A stretch of 64,000 bases of DNA from Phycisphaerae bacterium (GTDB taxonomy: Bacteria > Chloroflexota > Anaerolineae > 4572-78 > J111), in the NCBI GenBank assembly GCA_028285035.1, contig JANQQF010000107.1, forward strand, positions 1 to 64,000, given 5' to 3'. Both the position numbers and the translations under genes were made by a program. The number at the start of each line of letters is the position of its first letter. Position 1 is the first letter of the stretch. The notes beneath the pieces are model-generated. The model was given only the letters and a program-made list of their open reading frames with translations. It was not told the DNA's origin and did no database searches. Shown one piece after another: positions 54,520 to 63,590 of the stretch.

Positions 54520-55775
54520 GGCGTAAGACCAAGTTCAGCCAAATTCCCCAACTTCGCGTGTTTGGCCAATTCGTAAGGCGTGCCCTTGATAGGATAGCTA
54601 TGCGCACCGGCGGCTGAGTAGTTCATCCCAATGATGACACCAGTCGTGTTTTGAACCGAGCCAGCCGCAATCAACAGTTTGGTACAATCCCGATGCCCTT
54701 GGAACGTGGCGTGATGAAGGGCCAGTGTCCCATATCGGTTTTCAAGGTTAGGATCGGCCCCAGCTTGCAAAAGGCTATTCAGCATGGCTTCCTGCCCGTG
54801 AGCAGCCGCCAAATGAAGGGGTCCCCCGTAGAAAAAATGAACGGTTTGCATCGACTCCACCTGAATAGATATCACATCACCAATCAAGTTGGGGTTGACT
54901 GGGTAGTTCATCAGGAGCGCAAATAGATCAGGATCAGGTTTTATGATGGCCGATGTCAGCAACGTTGGACCTTGTTGGTATGGGGTGAGGGACAGTTTAA
55001 GCAGATGAGGCTCAAAGCGTAGATGATGTTTAGCATCATCAAAAAAAGTGCTTCGCACGTTAGGATTAGCGCCATTTTGCAAAAGGAGCTCGACCAAGGG
55101 CAGATGGTCGTGCTTGTAGGCGATAGAAAGCAATGATTGCCCTTCCGAGGTGCGACTGTTGGGGTCAAGCCCTTCCTGTAGATGCTGGGCGACCAACTCA
55201 AGCTGACCTTGTTCAATCGCAGCGACTGCCTCGTCCAAAGCGATAACGCCTTCAGCCGGGGCTGGCTCAAGGATGGGTTTTCGTGTTGACTGGACTATCG
55301 GTGTTGGACGCTGTACAGGCTCAACTGATCGCTTGGGTAATGCTACCTCAGATGTTTCAACTTGTGTCTGGGGCGGTTTTACCTGACCAGCCTCTCCATC
55401 CTGTTCGATGGCTTTCCCCTGTTGGGGTTTCTTCTGCTGACGTTGCCGCCAGACAGTGACATTGGCAAGAAGGAGTAAAGCTATTACCAGCAATAGTCCG
55501 CCACCCCAAATTGGTCGTCCTGAAATCCATAGAAGGGTTGCTCCCCCAATAAAAACTAAACGTCTCACCCAAAGAATCAAGTTTGTCGGTGTATGCCGAC
55601 GCCATTTCGCACCCATTCGTAGTTGAAAAAGATGGGGGAAAAAATAGTGTACCAGCCACAGAATGAGGGCACCCCCCATATAAACAATCATAAATGTAAA
55701 AACAAAGGGAGATGCTAACAGCGACACCAAACAGCCTGATATAGTAAGTTCTTGAGCGTTTTGTTTGTTAGACAT
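54516..55775 (-). CDS. Membrane-anchored ankyrin-repeat protein
   Basis: About 419 residues from ATG 55775. Three hydrophobic segments lie near the N-terminus (LVSLLASPFVFTFMIVYMGG, FIGGATLLWISG, GLLLVIALLLLANVTVW). A charged Gln/Pro linker is followed by about six ankyrin repeats from residue 195 on: EGQSLLSIAYKHDHLPLVEL, LLQNGANPNVRS, GPLHLAAAHGQEAMLNSLL, QAGADPNLENRYGTLALHHA. Ankyrin domains bind proteins, so this is a membrane scaffold facing the cytoplasm. Its end overlaps the convergent cupin stop by 4 bases. Confidence 0.82.
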   Translation of the reverse strand: MSNKQNAQELTISGCLVSLLASPFVFTFMIVYMGGALILWLVHYFFPHLFQLRMGAKWRRHTPTNLILWVRRLVFIGGATLLWISGRPIWGGGLLLVIALLLLANVTVWRQRQQKKPQQGKAIEQDGEAGQVKPPQTQVETSEVALPKRSVEPVQRPTPIVQSTRKPILEPAPAEGVIALDEAVAAIEQGQLELVAQHLQEGLDPNSRTSEGQSLLSIAYKHDHLPLVELLLQNGANPNVRSTFFDDAKHHLRFEPHLLKLSLTPYQQGPTLLTSAIIKPDPDLFALLMNYPVNPNLIGDVISIQVESMQTVHFFYGGPLHLAAAHGQEAMLNSLLQAGADPNLENRYGTLALHHATFQGHRDCTKLLIAAGSVQNTTGVIIGMNYSAAGAHSYPIKGTPYELAKHAKLGNLAELGLTP

Positions 55776-55796
55776 GACAATATTTGATTTTATCAT

Positions 55797-56189
55797 ACTG
55801 AAGCAGCGCGAGAAATTTATCTCTCTTAATCTTCAAATCAATATTTGCGCTCGCAAGATCAAATCGGTCGACAAAGGATGAGACCTATACATTATGGTGA
55901 GTAGCTCTAATGAGGTTTCAGAGCGTATCGAAGGGGCGGCGCAAGCGACGATTTTTTGCCAACTTGCATCCTTCGATACACGCCCCACTGCGTTCCGCGC
56001 ACTCAGGATGCTACCCCCGTAATTCTGTCCCATCACTGAATGACACCCAGATAGAGGATTAAACATTACATTTTGCTTTACTTGAGGTAATATCAGTTAA
56101 GTATGCTACAGTTTAAAGTTCGAGGAAAAGCTATAACACCTCAAGATTTGGCTAGTTTACTTTAGACCCTGAAGAAGGAAAGGATTTTA
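55797..56189. repeat. Intergenic region with imperfect inverted repeat
   Basis: A 393-base gap. Bases 55921-55990 hold an imperfect inverted repeat (gagcgtatcgaagggg ... ccttcgatacacgcccc) whose arms are GC-rich unlike their surroundings. This style is common in dispersed intergenic repeat elements. No coding frame is supported. The RDD-protein promoter should lie near 56090-56170. Confidence 0.45.
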
Positions 56190-56711
56190 ATGGAAAACAG
56201 AAAATTTGCTGGATTAAAGCCCCGCTTGATGGCATTTCTCCTAGATTATTTGATTATATTGATATACATTAGTGCACTTGTCATTTTTGCTTTGGTCATC
56301 ACACCAATGCAAACTCTGTTTTCAAATCCAGTTCAAAGTGATATTGTCGCCTTCTCGATTCTAGTTTTGCCTGTACTTCTATATTTTGCCTTACAAGAAG
56401 GGGGGAGGCAGCAGGCCACGTGGGGTAAAAAAAGAATGCGGCTTGAGGTTATCAATATCCAAGGGAATCGCTTAGACTTAAAGCTGGCCCTGATACGAGC
56501 AGTTATCAAATTTTTGCCCTGGCAGATTGCCCATACTGCCATTTTCCAGAGCACTCAGGCTGGAGAGCTACCCCAACCGATTGTTTGGACATTATATATA
56601 CTTGCCTATGGGCTGATCATTATTTATGTAGTTACTATTTGGAAACACCCCAGGCACCGTACAATCTACGACTGGGTCGCTGGATCTGCTGTTGTCCATG
56701 ACCGAGAATAG
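56190..56711 (+). CDS. RDD-family membrane protein
   Basis: 173 residues. The N-terminal RxxAFLLDY (GLKPRLMAFLLDYLIILIYI) gives the RDD Arg/Asp-Asp signature. Four hydrophobic helices follow, with TWGKKRMRLEVINIQGNRL and a C-terminal HRTIYDWVAGSAVV, all typical of RDD proteins. These small membrane proteins are linked to transport or cell-envelope stress. Its last 46 bases overlap the convergent AraC gene. Confidence 0.85.
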   Translation: MENRKFAGLKPRLMAFLLDYLIILIYISALVIFALVITPMQTLFSNPVQSDIVAFSILVLPVLLYFALQEGGRQQATWGKKRMRLEVINIQGNRLDLKLALIRAVIKFLPWQIAHTAIFQSTQAGELPQPIVWTLYILAYGLIIIYVVTIWKHPRHRTIYDWVAGSAVVHDRE

Positions 56712-57466
56712 TCTTCTGGCAACGGACTAAGGGACTTGATATAAGCCAGGATTGAGGTGCCCATCATCCGTCTAAATTCATTTGATAGATGAGCTTGATC
56801 CGTGTACCCACACTCTAGGGCCAATTGAGCCAACGAAAATGTGGGGTACCGGTGAAGAAGATCCAAAAACCTTTGCATTCTTAACATTGTACAAACTGTC
56901 TTGGGGGATACCCCTGTGTGCACTAAGAATAGACGCTCTAAATGTCTTTTACTCACCCCGACAACAAGGGCCAATTCTCGAACTGAGATATTGCCATAAA
57001 CCCTCTGGGCAACATCCAGCGCAAACAAGACATTGTGGTTTAAGAAGTGATCCGATGCTGGATATCGTTCACTCATTTTTATCTCAATTAAATGCTTATG
57101 CTCGGTCCAGGTTTTCAAAGTCGATATTTGATCAGCTAAACTTTCTAAATCAATCCCCAAAACTTTGTTGACACCTACAGATGTGTCTTTCAAATCTTTC
57201 AGCAACGTATCAGCAAAGAGCGGCCCAACAGTTGGCGCAAAGTGTACACCAATATAGTTAGCCCCCTCAACAAAGGGGTAATGCTTTTGTTGGGTTACAG
57301 GCCCAGACAAAACAACTTCGACATCCGATTGATAAATTTTGATGACCAATTGAGGGCCAAGGCTTGGCAGGGCAACATGTCCTTCATTTGGATCAACATC
57401 TGAGTCACTGGTCCAAATCGCTCTGACTAAATGCTTTAAATGATTGGGGCGGGTCTCTTGATACAC
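56666..57466 (-). CDS. AraC-family transcriptional regulator
   Basis: 266 residues from a GTG start with agaggaat upstream. The N-terminal half is a DUF6597-like sensor (PNHLKHLVRAIWTSD, VLSGPVTQQ, YIGVHFAPTVGPLFAD). The C-terminal half has two AraC helix-turn-helices (ISVRELALVVGVSKRHLERLF and FSLAQLALECGYTDQAHLSN), followed by FRRMMG. It lies 101 bases downstream of the SRPBCC gene on the same strand and probably regulates it or is co-transcribed with it. The 3' ends of this gene and the RDD gene overlap by 46 bases. Confidence 0.88.
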   Translation of the reverse strand: MYQETRPNHLKHLVRAIWTSDSDVDPNEGHVALPSLGPQLVIKIYQSDVEVVLSGPVTQQKHYPFVEGANYIGVHFAPTVGPLFADTLLKDLKDTSVGVNKVLGIDLESLADQISTLKTWTEHKHLIEIKMSERYPASDHFLNHNVLFALDVAQRVYGNISVRELALVVGVSKRHLERLFLVHTGVSPKTVCTMLRMQRFLDLLHRYPTFSLAQLALECGYTDQAHLSNEFRRMMGTSILAYIKSLSPLPEDYSRSWTTADPATQS

Positions 57467-57567
57467 ACATTCCTCTTAATGAACAAAGTTGCTGCCTCAA
57501 ACAGCAGTAGCTAATAAATTTCTTTTCCTTGAACCGCCGGGTAAAATCTAAAATTATAATTGGGTCA

Positions 57568-57972
57568 CTATGTTTGTTGCATTTTTTGGATGACGCCATT
57601 CACATACGAGTCCCATCCTACATCGTGTCTAGCTCTGCTTGCTTCGCTTTGAAAACCTGAGTGAACGATGTTTATTTCAGTTCCATCAGGCAGTTCATTA
57701 AAATCAACGACGATTTGAGTAATCTCTCCATCATTGTCCCACTCCCAAGTATATACCAATTGGGCAGGATAAGATAAGGTTAAAAATTCCCCAGTCATAA
57801 CAGACACGCCCTGTGGAGTTTCTACCATTAACTTCAATAAACCACCAACATTTGGCTCAACCTCAATTTTGCTCACAGGCGGAATAATTGTTTCTGGTGA
57901 AATCCAGGCATTAAAAAGTTGGTCTCTGGTGAGATTAACCCGATAATTTTTTCGAATTGTGAGATTAGGCAT
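57568..57972 (-). CDS. SRPBCC (AHSA1-like) domain protein
   Basis: 134 residues. The AHSA1/START-like helix-grip pattern is present: RDQLFNAWISPETIIPP at the start, GGLLKLMV, then YPAQLVYTWEWDNDGEITQIVVDFNEL, and NIVHSGFQSEASRARHDVGW near the C-terminus. Such small proteins bind hydrophobic ligands and often sit with ArsR or AraC regulators; here AraC follows. Upstream is a remnant ORF and a long inverted repeat. Confidence 0.85.
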   Translation of the reverse strand: MPNLTIRKNYRVNLTRDQLFNAWISPETIIPPVSKIEVEPNVGGLLKLMVETPQGVSVMTGEFLTLSYPAQLVYTWEWDNDGEITQIVVDFNELPDGTEINIVHSGFQSEASRARHDVGWDSYVNGVIQKMQQT

Positions 57973-58033
57973 GTTTTCTCCCTTAAATTGCAGTATTCGT
58001 ATACTCGCTAAAATACAATCAAATGACTAGATA

Positions 58034-58168
58034 TTACCTGTTCAGACATAATCCGTCTTGTAAAAATGCGACATAGGCCTGAAAGATACCCCTTAGATCG
58101 TTGAAATAACAAATCAAACTCACTTCATAAAATTCGACCAAGGTTGCTTCCTTTTCTGAAAAACCTTG
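58034..58168 (-). pseudogene. Possible remnant ORF upstream of the SRPBCC gene
   Basis: A minus-strand frame ending at 58034 reads FSEKEATLVEFYEVSLICYF and continues for about another 25 residues. The composition looks protein-like, but there is no ATG; an in-frame stop lies about 35 bases above. It may be the tail of a lost gene. The rest of the 426-base gap up to 58398 contains the long inverted repeat and no other gene I can support. Confidence 0.3.
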
Positions 58169-58216
58169 TCTCCTATGTAGACAGCTTAATTCAAGCTAAA
58201 TTAAGCACATAGGAGA
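58169..58216. repeat. Nested long inverted repeat
   Basis: The outer arms tctcctatgt and acataggaga (58169-58178, 58207-58216) are perfect. Inside them gcttaatt and aattaagc (184-191, 199-206) also pair, leaving a small loop. It borders the remnant ORF and lies about 180 bases before the esterase gene. It could be a mobile-element end, a cruciform site or a leader hairpin; no transposase is present. Confidence 0.5.
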
Positions 58217-58398
58217 TAGCTTATCACTGAACAATTACAACCAGCATTACAAAACAATATGTCGTTTAATATCCACTTTCTTGAAGCTTGCCTCTACGAA
58301 TTCAAGCCCCTATAATTCAACCCATATTCACCCCACCAACATATCATTGGTTGCACGTGTCAAGGAAGACACGATTTATAAAACAAAGGAGACATAAA

Positions 58399-59362
58399 AT
58401 GCATCCACTTAGAGATCCACAGTTAGTTGAGGGCTTAGAGATGTTTTATCAGGTGGTCCCCGGCGGGTTCAATCTTGATGATATCCCTGGAACGCGCCAA
58501 TTTCTGGACGGTCTGATTGCCGCGATGGCAGCGCAAGCTCCGGAAATTCCAGGGGTTGTATCGAGTGATCACCAAGCCCCAGGAGCAGACGGTACCCCAG
58601 ATGTTACGATCCGGATTTATCAGCCTGAGGACCGTTCTGAAACTCTACCAGCGTTACTCTGGATTCATGGAGGTGGGTATGTTTTGGGCAATCTTGAGAC
58701 TGATGATATCAAAGCAAAAATGTTGGTCACTGCCTTGAATTGTGTGATTGCCTCCGTCGACTATCGACTAGCCCCGGAGCATCCTTTCCCTGCGCCGCTG
58801 GATGACTGTTATGCGGCGTTAAAGTGGCTGGCAGCGAGTAGCAGACCAATTCGATATTGATCCAGCGCGTATCGCCATTGGTGGTGTCAGCGCAGGTGGG
58901 GGGTTAGCCGCTGGGCTTGGCTTGCTGGCCCGAGACCGAGCCGAGGTCGATATTTGCTACCAGCTTCTGATTTACCCGATGATTGATGATACCAATGTTG
59001 CCCAAGCTGGCCCAGACATCCCTGATACACCACTCTGGAGCCGTGCCAATAACTTGGTGGGCTGGCGGTCTTATCTTGGGCAAGAGCCAGGCGGTGAGGG
59101 CATCTCAGAATATGCTGCTCCCTTCCGCGCCAAAGATGTCAGCGGCTTGCCACCAACCTATATCGGGGTCGGCACCCCAGACTTGTTCCGTGACGAGGAT
59201 ATCGCTTACGCCCAACGGTTGATCAAAGCGAATGTCCCCACCGAACTCCACGTTTATGCGGACGGATTCCACGGCTTTGATACATTTGCGCCAGAAACCG
59301 ATACCTCCAAACGATTTATCGCCGAGTATATCGGCCTCTTATCCCGAGCCTTGCACGGTTAG
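58399..59362 (+). pseudogene. HSL-type alpha/beta-hydrolase (esterase), split by a frameshift
   Basis: The first part from ATG 58399 (ribosome site aaggag) has the oxyanion motif LLWIHGGGYVLG and SVDYRLAPEHPFPAPLDDCY. The frame is lost at 58834-58843 and resumes as ADQFDIDPARIAIGGVSAGG with the GxSAG nucleophile, Asp in GTPDLFRDE and His in ADGFHGFD. Removing one base restores a carboxylesterase type IV protein of about 320 residues with a complete Ser-Asp-His triad. All motifs are intact apart from the shift, so this is a recent mutation or an error in the sequence. Confidence 0.82.
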
Positions 59363-59443
59363 TCAAAAAATTTCAACACATAGGTGGCGTTGGCCCATCT
59401 CTATCGTCAATGCCACCTCAATTTTGTCCTCGGGTAAATCAAA

Positions 59444-60934
59444 ATGACCAAACCAAACATTGTCTGGCTGACCAGCGATCATATGCTGTATGCCCATCAC
59501 AAACGGCTGACGGGCTATCCCCAGCTAAAAACGTATGACCGGATTTGCAATGAAGGTATCGAGTTCAACAACGCTTTTTCGGTGACGCCTTTATGCCAAC
59601 CTTGTCGAGCTTCGCTCCTAACAGGGGTCTATCCCCATCGACACCGAATGATTCTGAACGATGGTCAGGCGGGAGCGAAATTGGACTTTGCACCTGACGA
59701 GGCGTTGTTCAATCGCCCCCTGGAGCAGGCGGGCTATCGAGTCGGTTACTTTGGCAAGTGGCACACAGGCGAGGAACGGATCGCTAAGGATTACGGCTTT
59801 GAGGGCTTTTCCTGCCCCGGCTATGGTCACCCCTACTGGACAGATGAATATGACGATTATCTGACCGAACAGGAGTTGCCGCAACCAGAGGTCGAAATCG
59901 AGCGGTGGGTAGGTTTTCCCGAATGGACGGGGCGCTCCATCCGATTGGTCGATTTCCCAAAACCCTACGCCAGCCCCTACTTTCTGATGGAGAGCAGCGG
60001 CATCCTCAAATCGCCCGTTGAAACGCATGAAGCCTACTTTTTGGCCCATCTGGCTAATCGCTGGCTGGAGGATGCAGCCAGTAGTGATCAGCCGTTTTGT
60101 CTGCGGGTTGATCCGTGGGGGCCGCATCATCCCTTTTGGGTGGCCGAACCGTTCTTGAACACCGTTGATCCGGCGTCCATCCCACCATACCCCTCGTTTG
60201 GCAATGACTTATCGCATCGCCCCCAAAATCATCGAGATTTGTTAAAGTACCGTCAAGAGTACGCAAATCACCCCGAGTGGTCAGACTGGCAATGGTTTAT
60301 CACCCGGGCCCACGAGCACGCCCATCTGGTGGACGCCGCTTTGGGGCGTATTCTTGATAAGTTGGATGAACTGGGGCTAACAGACAACACGATTGTCATC
60401 TACACTGTGGATCACGGTGGGGCGTTGGGGAGCAACGGCCAATTGGTTGACAAAGGCTGGATAATGACAGAGGAGACGGTGCGCATTCCCCTAGGAGTCC
60501 GTTGGCCGGAGAAAATTGCAACGGGTCAAAATACCGACAAATTCGTGATGAACATGGACATAGTGCCCACGGTGCTAGAAGCAGCCAAGGCCACGATACC
60601 CGATCCCTGTGACGGGCATAGCCTATTGGGTTTGTGTCAAAATCCCACAAACACATCCTGGCGTGATGATCTGATGCTGGAGCATCACGGCCACTACGAT
60701 GAAATTTATCTGCAGCGTCAGCTACGTTATGGTCATTACAAATACACCGCTCATCTCAATGATCGCCACGAGTTGTATGATCTCAAAACCGATCCGTTTG
60801 AGTTGGATAATTTGATTGATAATCCAGATTACGCTGAGTTACTCAAAGAGATGAGCGAGCGGCTAAGACAGCAAATGGAAAATCACAAGGATGATGCATC
60901 GGAAGCCCAAGCACTCTTAACACAATTACCCTAA
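59444..60934 (+). CDS. Type I sulfatase
   Basis: 496 residues. The start has the metal Asp in IVWLTSDHM. The formylglycine site is C51-Q-P-C-R55 in TPLCQPCRASLLTG, meaning the CxPxR motif is present and Cys51 would be oxidised to formylglycine. Further ligands are GKWHTGEERI, a Trp-rich WGPHHPF and the C-terminal TVDHGG. There is no signal peptide, so it is probably cytoplasmic; in many genomes such sulfatases act on small aryl or choline-type sulfates. No sulfatase-maturase gene (anSME or FGE) lies in the window. Confidence 0.9.
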   Translation: MTKPNIVWLTSDHMLYAHHKRLTGYPQLKTYDRICNEGIEFNNAFSVTPLCQPCRASLLTGVYPHRHRMILNDGQAGAKLDFAPDEALFNRPLEQAGYRVGYFGKWHTGEERIAKDYGFEGFSCPGYGHPYWTDEYDDYLTEQELPQPEVEIERWVGFPEWTGRSIRLVDFPKPYASPYFLMESSGILKSPVETHEAYFLAHLANRWLEDAASSDQPFCLRVDPWGPHHPFWVAEPFLNTVDPASIPPYPSFGNDLSHRPQNHRDLLKYRQEYANHPEWSDWQWFITRAHEHAHLVDAALGRILDKLDELGLTDNTIVIYTVDHGGALGSNGQLVDKGWIMTEETVRIPLGVRWPEKIATGQNTDKFVMNMDIVPTVLEAAKATIPDPCDGHSLLGLCQNPTNTSWRDDLMLEHHGHYDEIYLQRQLRYGHYKYTAHLNDRHELYDLKTDPFELDNLIDNPDYAELLKEMSERLRQQMENHKDDASEAQALLTQLP

Positions 60935-60940
60935 ACGTTC

Positions 60941-60976
60941 AGTAAGGAGTCCAAAATGCACTTTGGACTCCTTACT
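60941..60976. terminator. Bidirectional hairpin between sulfatase and flavoprotein genes
   Basis: A perfect 15-bp stem (agtaaggagtccaaa / tttggactccttact) with a 6-nt loop lies 6 bases after the sulfatase stop, between convergent genes. There is no long T run, but it probably ends both transcripts. Confidence 0.6.
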
Positions 60977-61029
60977 TTCGTTAGATCAAGACCTAACAGG
61001 TCTATTCTTTGCCAAGCGCTTAAACAAAC

Positions 61030-62373
61030 CTAGCTCCACGGAAACGGACTATTCGACACCGGGTGCAATCGCCCCTCGGCAAAGCGCGAGAAGCGGAACG
61101 GTTCCAGCAAGACCGATTTTTGTCCACAAATCTCTTCGGCCACCAGCTTGCCCACGCCCAACATTTTGTAGCCGTGATTTGAGTCGGCGATGATGAAGCA
61201 ATTTTGGGCAAAAACATCAAAGATGGGGAAGCTGTCGGGGGTAAAGCAGCCGATGCCGCCAGATGGTTCATTTTTGTATTTTGGCATCGTACCGGAGAAG
61301 CGCTTCTGGCAATGGGCCAGGGCTGAAACCCACATGTGGGCAAATTCAGGGCCAACAATAAATTCTGGAGACTCGGGACCATATGGATCAATTCTGACCT
61401 CGCCAGCAGGTTTTTCGACGATGAACGGGGCAGCTCCACCTTGCACCCCGCCAAAGTGGAAATCGGGCTTGTAGTAAATCCCCCACATCTGCTCGGTAAT
61501 CAACGAGCCATCCTCATCGGAGTGGAGGGGGCTATCGCTGTCCACGTGAATAACGGGCGGCATCGCCCCATCGTTGGTGACTTGTAACTTAGGGTCAATA
61601 CCCAGTGTTCCTTCCTGCAATGACCAAAAAACCCACATCGGCACATCTTTGGCAAAAGAACCATCGTTTGGATTCTTAATGTCGATGGTCTGAGGCAGAT
61701 CCAACATCTTCCAGAAGTTATAAACCCACGGCCCAGCCCCAATGACGACATAATCGGTCTCAATGTCACCTAGCTGCGTTTCGACCGCCGTAACCGCGCC
61801 ATCGGCCCCGCGCTTGAAGCCGGTAACGGTCACACCGGACATAATCCGTACGCCCTCGGCCTCAGCTTTGCCAGTCAAGCCGTACATCGCCTTGGTGTTG
61901 TTGGCATAACCGCCGGGCTTCTCGTGTAACACCGAGGTGATTCCTTTCGCCTGCCAATCGTGAAAGATCCCTTGCATATATTGCAGGCTCTCTTTTTCAC
62001 CTTCAACAAAGACCGACTCGTAGCCGATGGCCTTTTGCTGCTCGTAAATCGAGGCCACATCTTGGTGCATCGACTCGGGGCTGATTTGCATGTAACCAAC
62101 TGGATGGTAGCTGTAGGCTTCAGGATCACTTTCCCACACCTTGACGCTGTGGGCCATTAATTCGCGCATCGCGGGTTGGAAGTAGTTGTTGCGAATAACC
62201 CCACAGGCAATCCCGGTGGCCCCGGCACTGATGCCGGATTTGTCCAACACGATAATGTCCTGCCCACTACCTTTGCCTTGCGCCTTCAATTGTAAGGCCA
62301 AGTGATAGGCGGTACTCAGGCCGTGAATACCGGCCCCAATGATAACATACGGTGAATGATTTGGAAGTGACAT
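61030..62373 (-). CDS. FAD-dependent amine/amino-acid oxidase-like enzyme (DAO family)
   Basis: 447 residues. The N-terminal FAD motif is YVIIGAGIHGLSTAYHLA, followed by DIIVLDKSGISAGATGIACGVI and a mid-protein YVVIGAGPWV typical of the DAO/sarcosine-oxidase fold. The C-terminal IADSNHGYKMLGVGKLVAEE closes the FAD-binding site. The substrate is unknown; secondary amines, glycine-type or hydroxy acids are typical for this family. It is convergent with the sulfatase. Confidence 0.85.
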   Translation of the reverse strand: MSLPNHSPYVIIGAGIHGLSTAYHLALQLKAQGKGSGQDIIVLDKSGISAGATGIACGVIRNNYFQPAMRELMAHSVKVWESDPEAYSYHPVGYMQISPESMHQDVASIYEQQKAIGYESVFVEGEKESLQYMQGIFHDWQAKGITSVLHEKPGGYANNTKAMYGLTGKAEAEGVRIMSGVTVTGFKRGADGAVTAVETQLGDIETDYVVIGAGPWVYNFWKMLDLPQTIDIKNPNDGSFAKDVPMWVFWSLQEGTLGIDPKLQVTNDGAMPPVIHVDSDSPLHSDEDGSLITEQMWGIYYKPDFHFGGVQGGAAPFIVEKPAGEVRIDPYGPESPEFIVGPEFAHMWVSALAHCQKRFSGTMPKYKNEPSGGIGCFTPDSFPIFDVFAQNCFIIADSNHGYKMLGVGKLVAEEICGQKSVLLEPFRFSRFAEGRLHPVSNSPFPWS

Positions 62374-62431
62374 AATTTATCCTCATTGATATGATAAATT
62401 GTAATTTGAGTGGATTTTTAGCAAGAAGTAT

Positions 62432-63106
62432 TTATTCAGAACCAAACCCTTTGCCAAATCGGTCAATCCGCTGTTCAATTTCAGAGACGATTTCACGTAC
62501 AGCGACAACATCGGTCTCGCTCAAATAGCGGGAAAGTTCTTTTAGCAAAGGCTCAACATCAGGTCGATAACTAAACATCAAGGTTGCGACATCATTCTCA
62601 TAAATGCCGACACGAGCAAAGTTACCCTGTCGATAGAGCGAAGGGAGGGCATATAATTTTAGTAGTAGCAACCCTTCCACAGTGGCACAGGGAATTTTTT
62701 GTTCCACAAATTGTTGGATGGTTACATAATGTGTTTGTACATTATCAAAGAGTGGATTGCGGGTGAATAAAAGATCGATTTGTAATTCACCAAACTGACC
62801 TCGGGCAAAATTCATATCCTGGCTCGTGATTTCAATCTCAGGCAATTTTTCTAATGATGAGACAGCCATAATCAGATCAATATCTTCGGTATTGCGACCT
62901 TCTATATATTGTAACAGGGCAATTCCCCCAACGAGCAAATAATCAATCTTTCGCTCTTCCAATAATGAAAATAAACGGGCGACGTTTTGCAACAAGGTAT
63001 CAGAATTCACAGGGCCCTCACCCAAATTTCTAAAGTTAAATATGGTCGCATTTTGAATAACTTTACCAATATGAATTTTTGGTTTTAAATGTGTCGATGT
63101 TGTCAT
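62432..63106 (-). CDS. Nucleotidyltransferase-fold protein (AbiEii/MNT-like)
   Basis: 224 residues. The fold signature LLVGGIALLQYIEGRNTEDIDLI gives the GG and DxD metal residues of NTase-superfamily proteins. LQIDLL supplies the third acidic residue, and a helical C-terminal domain follows. It resembles the AbiEii/MNT nucleotidyltransferases of toxin-antitoxin and abortive-infection systems. The immediate neighbours show no cognate antitoxin or HEPN partner, so it could be an orphan or serve RNA modification. Confidence 0.65.
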   Translation of the reverse strand: MTTSTHLKPKIHIGKVIQNATIFNFRNLGEGPVNSDTLLQNVARLFSLLEERKIDYLLVGGIALLQYIEGRNTEDIDLIMAVSSLEKLPEIEITSQDMNFARGQFGELQIDLLFTRNPLFDNVQTHYVTIQQFVEQKIPCATVEGLLLLKLYALPSLYRQGNFARVGIYENDVATLMFSYRPDVEPLLKELSRYLSETDVVAVREIVSEIEQRIDRFGKGFGSE

Positions 63107-63212
63107 TACAGGTATCTTACGTCAAAGAGACAATTTTGCCAATATGTGATATTGACATCACCATCACTTTTGACAAAATACAACAATCCGCTATACTCTT
63201 CTTTTGCCGCAC

Positions 63213-63287
<75 letters not shown>

Positions 63288-63322
63288 TGATAAGGCATTA
63301 TCAACAAAATAACACTTCGTTT

Positions 63323-63396
<74 letters not shown>

Positions 63397-63414
63397 TTCC
63401 TGTTTCAACTTTTT

Positions 63415-63445
63415 GCCCAGGATTAAACGCCTGGGTTTTTGTTTT
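63415..63445 (+). terminator. Terminator after the tRNA-Ala pair
   Basis: The stem cccagg (63416-63421) pairs with cctggg around attaaacg and is followed by tttttgtttt. Confidence 0.8.
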
Positions 63446-63590
63446 CTCATAAAATGATGGTATCTTCTCTTAATAATGTTAATAGAACCAACTATGTAAA
63501 ATATCGAGCTTTGCCAAAGAGTTTATAAATGTATATACTTACTGGAATCCAGTCAATATTTTGCCTGGGTTCATGCTCATCGGAGGTATC

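Noticed and set aside
58222..58320. Short plus-strand peptide MSFNIHFLEACLYEF
   Set aside because: Under 20 residues from its ATG, no ribosome site and no homology that I can recognise.
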